Assembly: GCA_029168955.1 (NCBI GenBank)
Contig: JAPDOI010000439.1
Location: 434,001 to 498,000 of the forward strand
Direction of reading: 5' to 3'
Length of the DNA stretch: 64,000 nucleotides
DNA from: Aplectana chamaeleonis
Taxonomy: Eukaryota > Nematoda > Chromadorea > Rhabditida > Cosmocercidae
The notes under the pieces were generated by a model. It did not search any database. It saw nothing but the letters and a program-made list of their open reading frames with translations, and was not told where the DNA came from. This document shows positions 52,301 to 62,519 of the stretch, piece by piece. Positions within the stretch are counted from its first letter, which is position 1. The number at the start of each line of letters is the position of its first letter. The position numbers were made by a program, and so were the translations under genes.

Positions 52301-53200
52301 TAGATTCGCTTGTGAAATGGACTGAAAAATGGCAGTTGCCTTTGTCTCCGCAAAAGACTACTTTTATGCAGCTAAAATCTCACCCACGCTCAACTGTTAC
52401 TTCGTACTCAGTGGATGGCGAAACCATTTCTGCTGTTGATTCCGCGAAAGATCTTGGTTTTCATTATAATGACAAACTTGATTTCACTGCGCATATCAAA
52501 GTTCGATGTAATCAAGCTAAACTGAGAACGTTTCACATTTTCAAAGGTCTTTGCAGCAGGAACAAGTCTGTTCTACTTCGGGCATACAAAACGTATGTTC
52601 CCCACTCTTAGAAGCCAGTGTTACAGTATTCAATCCTCCATCGAAGAGAGACATTCATGCTATTGAAAAAGTACAAAACAATTTCACACGTAAACTTCTC
52701 ACACGAGTAGGTGGATTTTTGTACGAAAGAATCCCAAGCGCCTCTATAAGGAATAGATACTTGAATCTGCCTTCGCTCAGGTCCCGGCGTAGAGTATTTG
52801 ACGTATGCAATGTTCATAACTGGATTTACAACCATAAAATGCTAAACATGAAACGTCTGTTCAATTTAAATTCCTCTCGGACGAGAGGAAACTCGTTCAA
52901 AATTGTTTTACGCGGACCAAGAACCAGTTTGTATGCCAACTCCTTCAAATACAGAGCTGGCAGGTCATACTCCGACATCACAAAAAATATGCCTCCAGGG
53001 CTGCCATTGAGTAGTAAGTAAAGCACGTGCTAAAAAGATCCTGTTGGATTTTGAAACCTAGTTTTTCGAGATGAGCCGCTGCTTCTGCTTTCATGATTAT
53101 GAGCATATGTTGGAGCATTTCTGTTACAGTTGATCCTCGTTATAATTTTTTTCTCACATTTGCCTTTAGCGGTTGTAATAAACTTATAAACTTATATAAG
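49340..53200 (+). mobile_element. Two-ORF non-LTR retrotransposon D, degenerate
   Basis: ORF1 (about 49349-50297) carries the conserved V-Y-R-L-G-K-P segment and R-L-I-K-V-V-L-P, typical of nematode CR1/Jockey-like first ORFs. It is split by a TTAA MITE. ORF2 starts near 50340. Decayed endonuclease follows with I-L-A-F-S-E-T, V-V-G-D-F-N-L-P (about 50715) and G-L-S-D-H-N (about 50935). A linker leads to RT with N-Y-R-P-V-S-I-T-S near 51750, V-P-Q-G-G-V-L-S-P near 52135 and M-Y-A-D-D near 52230. The C-terminus V-Q-N-N-F-T-R-K-L (52675) ends at 53023. Frameshifts occur near 51585, 52200 and 52605. The 3' tail near 53170-53200 repeats AATAAACTTATAAACTTATA. Confidence 0.9.
49486..49968. mobile_element. 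TTAA-flanked MITE, copy 2, inside ORF1
   Basis: Inverted ends AGGCAGAGTTCACGATGAT and ATTATCGTGAAACTGCCT, with TTAA at 49482-49485 and 49969-49972. Removing it with one TTAA joins I-L-D-F-L to N-L-E-C-N-P in a single ORF1 frame. This shows both the insertion and its 4-bp target duplication. Confidence 0.88.
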
Positions 53201-53284
53201 ACACTAAATTAGACTGATTGATTTGTGGGAGGGTCACTCATAATAAACGGCTAGGAGTTGACCGGTGGCCTGCGACCGGTGGCC

Positions 53285-56200
53285 GCAGAATGTATGGGAC
53301 CCAACTGAAAGTGCGCCGAGCGACGGAGGAAGTGTACGGAACCCAACTGAAAGTGCGCTGAGCGACGGAGGAAGTGTACGGGACCTAACTGAAAGTGCGC
53401 TGAGCGACGGAGGAAGTGTACGGGACCCAACTGAAAGTGCGCCGAGCGTCAAAGGAAGTGTACGGAACCCAACTGAAAGTGCACTGAGCGCCGGAGGAAG
53501 TGTACGGGACCCAACTGAAAGTGCGCCGAGCGTCAAAGGAAGTGTACGGAACCCAACTGAAAGTGCGCCGAGCGCCGGAGGAAGTGAACGGGACCCAACT
53601 AGGAGTGCGCCGAGCGCTGGGGAAGTGTACGGGACCCAGCTAGGGGTGCGCCAGGCGCCAGAGAAAGTTTGTGGAACCCAACTGAGGATGCGCCAAGCGC
53701 CGGGTAAAGTGTGCGGGACACAAGTGGGAATGCGCCAGGCGCCGCGAAAAGTGTGTGGGACCGAACTGGAGGTGCGCCAAGCGCCGCGAAAAGTGTGTGG
53801 GACCCAATAGAAGGCGCCAAGCACCGGGTAAAGTGTGTGGGACCCAAGTGGGAGTGCGCCAGGCGCCGGGAAAAGTGTGTGGGACCGAACTGGAGGTGCG
53901 CCAGGCGCCGCGAAAAGTGTGTGGGACCCAACAGAGAGTGCGCCAAGCACCGGGTAAAGTGTGTGGGACCCAAGCGGGAGTGCGCCAGGCGCCGCGGAAA
54001 GTGTGTGGAACCGAACTGGAGGTGCGCCAGGCGCCGCGAATAGTGTGTGGCACCCAACAGAGAGTGCGCCAAGCACCGGGTAAAGTGTGTGGGACCCAAG
54101 TGGGAGTGCGCCAGGCGCCGGGGAAAGTGTGTGGGACCGAACTGGAGGTGCGCCAGGCGCCGCGAAAAGTGCGGGACCCAACTAAGGGAGCGCCAAGCGC
54201 CAGGGAAAGTGTACGGGACCCAACTGCGAGTGCGCTGAGCGCCGGGGAAAGTGTGTGGGACCCGGATGGGGTGCGCCGAGACCCGCGGAAAGTGTGTGGG
54301 ACCGAGGTGGGAGTGCCCCAGGCGCCGGGGAAAGTGTGTGGGACCGAACTGGAGGTGCGCCAGGCGCCGCGAATAGTGTGTGGGACCCAACACAGAGTGC
54401 GCCAAGCACCGGGTAAAGTGTGTGGGACCCAAGTGGGAGTGCGCCAGGCGCCGGAGAAAGTGGGTGGGACCGAACTGGAGGTGCGCCAGGCGCCGCGAAA
54501 AGTGTGTGGGACCCAACAGAGAGTGCGCCAAGCACCGGGTAAAGTGTGTGGGACCCAAGTGGGAGTGCGCCAGGCGCCGGGGAAAGTGTGTGGGACCTAA
54601 CACAGAGTGGGCCAAGCACCGGGTAAAGTGTGTGGGACCCAAGTGGGAGTGCGCCATGCGCCGGGGAAAGTTTGTGGGACCCAACTGAGAATGCGCTAAG
54701 CGCCAGGAAAAGTGTATGGGACCAAAGTGCGAGTGCGCTGAGCGCCGATGAAAGTGTGTGGGACCCGAATGGGGTGCGCCGAGACCCGCGGAAAGTGTGT
54801 GGGACCGAAGTGGGAGTGCCCCAGGCGCCGGGGAAAGTGTTTGGGACCCAACAGAGAGTGCGCCAAGCACCGGGTAAAATGTGTGGGACCCAAGTGGGAG
54901 TGCGCCAGGCGCCGCGAAAAGTGTGTGGGACACACCAGAGTGCGCCAAGCACCGCGAAAAGTGTGTGTGACCCAACAGAGAGTGCGCCAAGCACCGGGTA
55001 AAGTGTGTGGGACCCAAGTGGGAGTGCGCCAGGCGACGGGGAAAGTGTGTGGGACCGAACTGGAGGTGCGCCAGGCGCCGCGAATAGTGTGTGGGACCCA
55101 ACACAGAGTGCGCCAAGCACCGGGTAAAGTGTGTGGGACCCAAGTGGGAGTGCGCCAGGCGCCGGAGAAAGTGTGTGGGACCGAACTGGAGGTGCGCCAG
55201 GCGCCGCGAATAGTGTGTGGGACCCAACACAGAGTGCGCCAAGCACCGGGTAAAGTGTGTGGGACCCAAGTGGGAGTGCGCCAGGCGCCGGAGAAAGTGG
55301 GTGGGACCGAACTGGAGGTGCGCCAGGCGCCGCGAAAAGTGTGTGGGACCCAACAGAGAGTGCGCCAGCACCGGGTAAAGTGTGTGGGACCCAAGTGGGA
55401 GTGCGCCAGGCGCCGGGGAAAGTGTGTGGGACCCAACAGAGAGTGGGCCAAGCACCGGGTAAAGTGTGTGGGACCCAAGTGGGAGTGCGCCAGGCGCCGC
55501 GAAAAGTGTGTGGGACCCAACAGAGAGTGCGCCAAGCACCGGGTAAAGTGTGTGGGACCTAAGTGGGAGTGCGCCAGCCGCCGGGGAAAGTGTGTGGGAC
55601 CCAACACAGAGTGGGCCAAGCACCGGGTAAAGTGTGTGGGACCCAAGTGGGAGTGCGCCAGGCGCCGCGGAAAGTGTGTGGGACCGAAGTGGGAGTGCCC
55701 CAGGCGCCGGGGAAAGTGTTTCGGACCCAACAGAGAGTGCGCCAAGCACCGGGTAAAATGTGTGGGACCCAAGTGGGAGTGCGCCAGGCGCCGCGAAAAG
55801 TGTGTGGGACACACCAGAGTGCGCCAAGCACCGCGAAAAGTGTGTGTGACCCAACAGAGAGTGCGCCAAGCACCGGGTAAAGTGTGTGGGACCCAAGTGG
55901 GAGTGCGCCAGCCGCCGGGGAAAGTGTGTGGGACCCAAGTGGGAGTGCGCCAGGCGCCGCGAAAAGTGTGTGGGACCCAACAGAGAGTGCGCCAAGCACC
56001 GGGTAAAGTGTGTGGGACCCAAGTGGGAGTGCGCTGAGCGCCGGGGAAAGTGTGTGGGACCCGAATGGGGTGCGCCGAGACCCGCGGAAAGTGTGTGGGA
56101 CCGAAGTGGGAGTGCCCCAGGCGCCGGGGAAAGTGTTTGGGACCCAACAGAGAGTGCGCCAAGCACCGGGTAAAATGTGTGGGACCCAAGTGGGAGTGCG

Positions 56201-59200
56201 CCAGGCGCCGCGAAAAGTGTGTGGGACACACCAGAGTGCGCCAAGCACCGCGAAAAGTGTGTGTGACCCAACAGAGAGTGCGCCAAGCACCGGGTAAAGT
56301 GTGTGGGACCCAAGTGGGAGTGCGCCAGGCGACGGGGAAAGTGTGTGGGACCGAACTGGAGGTGCGCCAGGCGCCGCGAATAGTGTGTGGGACCCAACAC
56401 AGAGTGCGCCAAGCACCGGGTAAAGTGTGTGGGACCCAAGTGGGAGTGCGCCAGGCGCCGCGAAAAGTGTGTGGGACCGAACTGGAGGTGCGCCAGGCGC
56501 CGCGAATAGTGTGTGGGACCCAACAGAGAGTGCGCCAAGCACCGGGTAAAGTGTGTGGGACCCAGAGTGGGAGTGCGCCAGGCGCCGGAGAAAGTGGGTG
56601 GGACCGAACTGGAGGTGCGCCAGGCGCCGCGAAAAAGTGTGTGGGACCCAACAGAGTTGCGCCAGCACCGGGTAAAGTGTGTGGGACCCAAGTGGGAGTG
56701 CGCCAGGCGCCGGGGAAAGTGTGTGGGACCCAACAGAGAGTGGGCCAAGCACCGGGTAAAGTGTGTGGGACCCAAGTGGGAGTGCGCCAGGCGCCGCGAA
56801 AAGTGTGTGGGACCCAACAGAGAGTGCGCCAAGCACCGGGTAAAGTGTGTGGGACCCAAGTGGGAGTGCGCCAGGCGCCGGGGAAAGTGTGTGGGAACCA
56901 ACACAGAGTGGGCCAAGCACCGGGTAAAGTGTGTGGGACCCAAGTGGGAGTGCGCCAGGCGCCGGGGAAAGTGTGTGGGACCGAAGTGGGAGTGCCCCAG
57001 GCGCCGGGGAAAGTGTTTGGGACCCAACAGAGAGTGCGCCAAGCACCGGGTAAAATGTGTGGGACCCAAGTGGGAGTGCGCCAGGCGCCGCGAAAAGTGT
57101 GTGGGACCCAACAGAGTGCGCCAAGCACCGCGAAAAGTGTGTGGGACCCAACAGAGAGTGCGCCAAGCACAGGGTAAAGTGTGTGGGACCCAAGTGGGAG
57201 TGCGCCAGGCGCCGGAGAAAGTGTGTGGGACCGAACTGGAGGTGCGCCAGGCGCCGCGAATAGTGTGTGGGACCCAACACAGAGTGCGCCAAGCACCGGG
57301 TAAAGTGTGTGGGACCCAAGTGGGAGTGCGCCAGGCGCCGGAGAAAGTGGGTGGGACCGAACTGGAGGTGCGCCAGGCGCCGCGAAAAGTGTGTGGGACC
57401 CAACAGAGAGTGCGCCAGCACCGGGTAAAGTGTGTGGGACCCAAGTGGGAGTGCGCCAGGCGCCGGGGAAAGTGTGTGGGACCCAACAGAGAGTGGGCCA
57501 AGCACCGGGTAAAGTGTGTGGGACCCAAGTGGGAGTGCGCCAGGCGCCGCGAAAAGTGTGTGGGACCCAACAGAGAGTGCGCCAAGCACCGGGTAAAGTG
57601 TGTGGGACCTAAGTGGGAGTGCGCCAGCCGCCGGGGAAAGTGTGTGGGACCCAACACAGAGTGGGCCAAGCACCGGGTAAAGTGTGTGGGACCCAAGTGG
57701 GAGTGCGCCAGGCGCCGGGGAAAGTGTGTGGGACCGAAGTGGGAGTGCCCCAGGCGCCGGGGAAAGTGTTTGGGACCCAACAGAGAGTGCGCCAAGCACC
57801 GGGTAAAATGTGTGGGACCCAAGTGGGAGTGCGCCAGGCGCCGCGAAAAGTGTGTGGGACACACCAGAGTGCGCCAAGCACCGCGAAAAGTGTGTGTGAC
57901 CCAACAGAGAGTGCGCCAAGCACCGGGTAAAGTGTGTGGGACCCAAGTGGGAGTGCGCCAGGCGCCGGAGAAAGTGTGTGGGACCGAACTGGAGGTGCGC
58001 CAGGCGCCGCGAATAGTGTGTGGGACCCAACACAGAGTGCGCCAAGCACCGGGTAAAGTGTGTGGGACCCAAGTGGGAGTGCGCCAGGCGACGGGGAAAG
58101 TGTGTGGGACCGAACTGGAGGTGCGCCAGGCGCCGCGAATAGTGTGTGGGACCCAACACAGAGTGCGCCAAGCACCGGGTAAAATGTGTGGGACCCAAGT
58201 GGGAGTGCGCCAGGCGCCGGAGAAAGTGTGTGGGACCGAACTGGAGGTGCGCCAGGCGCCGCGAATAGTGTGTGGGACCCAACACAGAGTGCGCCAAGCA
58301 CCGGGTAAAGTGTGTGGGACCCAAGTGGGAGTGCGCCAGGCGCCGGAGAAAGTGGGTGGGACCGAACTGGAGGTGCGCCAGGCGCCGCGAAAAGTGTGTG
58401 GGACCCAACAGAGAGTGCGCCAGCACCGGGTAAAGTGTGTGGGACCCAAGTGGGAGTGCGCCAGGCGCCGGGGAAAGTGTGTGGGACCCAACAGAGAGTG
58501 GGCCAAGCACCGGGTAAAGTGTGTGGGACCCAAGTGGGAGTGCGCCAGGCGCCGCAAAAAGTGTGTGGGACCCAACAGAGAGTGCGCCAAGCACCGGGTA
58601 AAGTGTGTGGGACCTAAGTGGGAGTGCGCCAGCCGCCGGGGAAAGTGTGTGGGACCCAACACAGAGTGGGCCAAGCACCGGGTAAAGTGTGTGGGACCCA
58701 AGTGGGAGTGCGCCAGGCGCCGCGAAAAGTGTGTGGGACACACCAGAGTGCGCCAAGCACCGCGAAAAGTGTGTGTGACCCAACAGAGAGTGCGCCAAGC
58801 ACCGGGTAAAGTGTGTGGGACCCAAGTGGGAGTGCGCCAGGCGCCGGAGAAAGTGTGTGGGACCGAACTGCGAATGCACTGAGCGCCGGGGAAAGTGTGT
58901 GGGACCCGAATGGGGTGCGCCGAGACCCGCGGAAAGTGTGTGGGACCGAAGTGGGAGTGCCCCAGGCGCCGGGGAAAGTGTGTGGGACCCAACAGAGAGT
59001 GCGCCAAGCACCGGGTAAAGTGTGTGGGACCCAAGTGGGAGTGCGCCAGGCGCCGCGAAAAGTGTGTGGGACCCAACAGAGAGTGCGCCAAGCACCGGGT
59101 AAAGTGTGTGGGACCCAAGTGGGAGTGCGCCAGGCGACGGGGAAAGTGTGTGGGACCGAACTGGAGGTGCGCCAGGCGCCGCGAATAGTGTGTGGGACCC

Positions 59201-61945
59201 AACACAGAGTGCGCCAAGCACCGGGTAAAGTGTGTGGGACCCAAGTGGGAGTGCGCCAGGCGCCGGAGAAAGTGTGTGGGACCGAACTGGAGGTGCGCCA
59301 GGCGCCGCGAAAAGTGTGTGGGACCCAACAGAGAGTGCGCCAAGCACCGGGTAAAGTGTGTGGGACCCAAGTGGGAGTGCGCCAGGCGCCGGGGAAAGTG
59401 TGTGGGACCCAACAGAGAGTGGGCCAAGCACCGGGTAAAGTGTGTGGGACCCAAGTGGGAGTGCGCCAGGCGCCAGAGAAAGTGTGTGGGACCCAACAGA
59501 GAGTGCGCCAAGCACCGGGTAAAATGTGTGGGACCCAAAAGGGAGTGCGCCAAGCACCGGGGAAAGTGTGCGTGGCCCAATTAGGGTACGCCGAGCGCGG
59601 GGGAAGGTGTGTGGGACCCGACTGGGGGTGCGCCAGGCGCCGGGGAAAGTTGGTGGGACCCAAATAGGGGTGCGCCAGGCGCCGCGAAAAGTGTGTGGGA
59701 CCCAACAGAGAGTGCGCCAAGCACCGGGTAAAATGTGTGGGACCCAAGTGGGAGTGCGCCAGGCGCCGCGAAAAGTGTGTGGGACCCAACAGAGTGCGCC
59801 TAGCACCGCGAAAAGTGTGTGGGACCCAACAGAGAGTGCGCCAAGCACAGGGTAAAAGTGTGGGACCCAAGTGGGAGTGCGCCAGGCGCCGGAGAAAGTG
59901 TGTGGGACCGAACTGGAGGTGCGCCAGGCGCCGCGAAGTGGGAGTGCGCCAGGCGCCGGGGAAAGTGTGTGGGACCTAACACAGAGTGGGCCAAGCACCG
60001 GGTAAAGTGTGTGGGACCCAAGTGGGAGTGCGCCAGGCGCCGGGGAAAGTGTGTGGGACCGAACTGGAGGTGCACCAGGCGCCGCGAAAAGTGTGTGGGA
60101 CCCAACAGAGTACGCCAAGCACCGGGTAAAGTGTGTGGGACCCAAGTGGGAGTGCGCCAGGCGCCGGAGAAAGTGTGTGGGACCGAACTGGAGGTGCGCC
60201 AGGCGCCGCGAAAAGTGTGTGGGACCCAACAGAGAGTGCGCCAAGCACCGGGTAAAGTGTGTGGGACCCAAGTGGGAGTGCGCCAGGCGCCGGAGAAAGT
60301 GGGTGGGACCGAACTGGAGGTGCGCCAGGCGCCGCGAAAAGTGTGTGGGACCCAACAGAGAGTGCGCCAAGCACCGGGTAAAGTGTGTGGGACCCAAGTG
60401 GGAGTGCGCCAGGCGCCGGGGAAAGTGTGTGGGACGCAACAGAGAGTGGGCCAAGCACCGGGTAACGTGTGTGGGACCCAAGTGGGAGTGCGCCAGGCGC
60501 CGGGGAAAGTGTGTGGGACGCAACAGAGAGTGGGCCAAGCACCGGGTAACGTGTGTGGGACCCAAGTGGGAGTGCGCCAGGCGCCGGGGAAAGTGTGTGG
60601 GACCTAACACAGAGTGGGCCAAGCACCGGGTAAAGTGTGTGGGACCCAAGTGGGAGTGCGCCAGGCGCCGGGGAAAGTGTGTGGGACCGAACTGGAGGTG
60701 CACCAGGCGCCGCGAAAAGTGTACGGGACCCAACAGAGTGCGCCAAGCACCGCGAAAAGTGTGTGGGACCCAAGTGGGAATGCGCCAGGCGCCGGAGAAA
60801 GTGTGTCGGACCGAACTGCGAATGCACTGAGCGCCGGGGAAGTGTGTGGGACCCAACTGGGGTGCGCCGAGCGACGCGGAAAGTGTGTGGGACCCAACTG
60901 GGTATGCGCCAAGCGCCAGGGAAAGTGTACGGCATCTAACTGGGGATGCGCCAAGCACCGGGTGAAATGTGTGGGACCCAAGTGGGAGTGCGCCAGGCGC
61001 CGCGAATTGTGTGTGGGACCCAACAGAGAGTGCGGCAAGCACCGGGTAAAGTGTGTGGGACCCAAGTGGGAGTGCGCCAGGCGCCGGAGAAAGTGTGTGG
61101 GACCGAACTGGAGGTGCGCCAGGCGCCGCGAAAAGTGTGTGGGACCCAACAGAGAGTGCGCCAAGCACCGGGTAAAGTGTGTGGGACCCAAGTGGGAGTG
61201 CGCCAGGCGCCGGGGAAAGTGTGTGGGACCCAACAGAGAGTGCGCCAAGCACCGGGTAAAATGTGTGGGACCTAACTGAAGGTGCGCCAAGCGCCGGAGG
61301 AAGTGTACGGGACCTAACTAGGAGTGCGCCGAGCGACGGGGAAGTGTGTGGGACCCAAGTGGGAGTGCGCCAGGCGCCGCGAAAAGTGTGTGGGACTCAA
61401 CAGAGTACGCCAAGCACCGGGGAAAGTGTGTGGGACCCAAGTGGGAGTGCGTCAGGCACCGGGAAAAGTGTGTGGGACCCAAGTGGGAGTGCGCCATGCG
61501 TCGGGGAAAGTTTGTGGGACCGAACTGGAAGTGCGCCAGGCGCCGCGAAAAGTGTGTGGGACCCAACAGAGAGTGCGCCAAGCACCTGGTAAAGTGTGTG
61601 GGACCCAAGTGGGAGTGCGCCAGGCGCCGGGGAAAGTGTGTGGGACCGAACTGGAGGTGCGCCAAGCACCGGGTAAAATGTGTGGGACCCGAGTGGGAGT
61701 GCGCCAGGCGCCGCGAAAAGTGTGTGGGACCCAACAGAGTGCGCCAAGCACCGGGTAAAGTGTGTGGGACCCAAGTGGGAGTGCGCCAGGCGCCGGGGAA
61801 AGTGTGTGGGACCCAACTTGGGGTGCGCCAGGCGCCGCGAAGAGTGTATGGGACACAACTGAGGGTGCGCCATGCGTCGGGGAAAGTTTGTGGGACCCAA
61901 CTGGGGGCGCGCCAGGCGCCGGGGAAATGTGCGAGATTGGACTGG
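53285..61945 (+). repeat. 42-bp satellite, array F (about 200 units)
   Basis: An 8.7-kb array of 42-bp units built on GTGTGTGGGACCCAAGTGGG with second halves of GTGCGCCAGGCGCCGGGGAA type. Three main variants (CCCAAGTGGGAG; CCGAACTGGAGG; CCCAACAGAGAG, the last with AAGCACCGGGT) alternate in recurrent order, and the whole pattern recurs at about 1.0 and 2.05 kb. Edge units (53285-53640 and near 61280-61340) are more diverged, with GTGTACGGGACC. Many frames are open, the longest 1993 codons on the minus strand (53599-59580), because the period is a multiple of three and stops are rare. Confidence 0.97.
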
Positions 61946-62519
61946 GTTCCGAGAAACAATAACTAAGTTCTCATTTGGCAATGATTCGAATATTTTATGA
62001 GTCATAATAAGCGCCTACAAGTACGCCGCGAAGCGGCGTGGGTGTGCACCTTGTTTTTCAATAAAGAAACATACGGAATGGTTAGGTCCGTGGCTTGTTT
62101 CCTCAAGAAGTATTTTGCAGCCTTTGCCAACGGGCTGCTGGACCCTGAGTGAAATGCTCCTCCGAAATCCCAAAATAGGTTAGAAGCCCAAGTTATCGAT
62201 TTTTTGACGTGGGTGCGAAACTGTTCTTCGAATCTACAACCCCCCCCCCTACTTCCCTCTCCTGCATTTGAGCCCTTTCATCATTATAAAGTGACATACT
62301 TGTAAGAAAGGATCTGTTCTGAGATCGCCGGATTGGATGTCTAGCCAATGAACAGCTTGCTTATCTGTGTTGACGTCAGAAAAAGTTACTCGTTAAAACA
62401 GCCTGCTCTATGTGAAGGCAATTATGTGAAGTTGGAGTGTCATAAGTAGATTCCACACATCAACCTTGTAGAACCTATTAGTTAGCAGAAGGACAAAACT
62501 GAAAAACTCGAAACATAGG
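61946..62519. other. Non-coding spacer
   Basis: A short palindrome lies at about 62021-62033 (CGCCGCGAAGCGGCG). GGTTAGGTCCGTGGCTTGTT (62081-62100) also occurs at 35067-35086. No gene is seen. Confidence 0.5.

Noticed and set aside
53599..59580. A 1993-codon minus-strand ORF as a giant repeat protein gene
   Set aside because: The sequence is a 42-bp tandem array open in several frames on both strands at once. No start context, exon structure or unique domain is present.
53285..61945. CRISPR-like array
   Set aside because: There are no unique spacers between repeats; units are head-to-tail satellite monomers in a eukaryotic context.
62021..62033. Rho-independent-like terminator hairpin
   Set aside because: Eukaryotic DNA, no adjoining bacterial-type gene and no T-run. 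It is a short palindrome among dispersed repeats.
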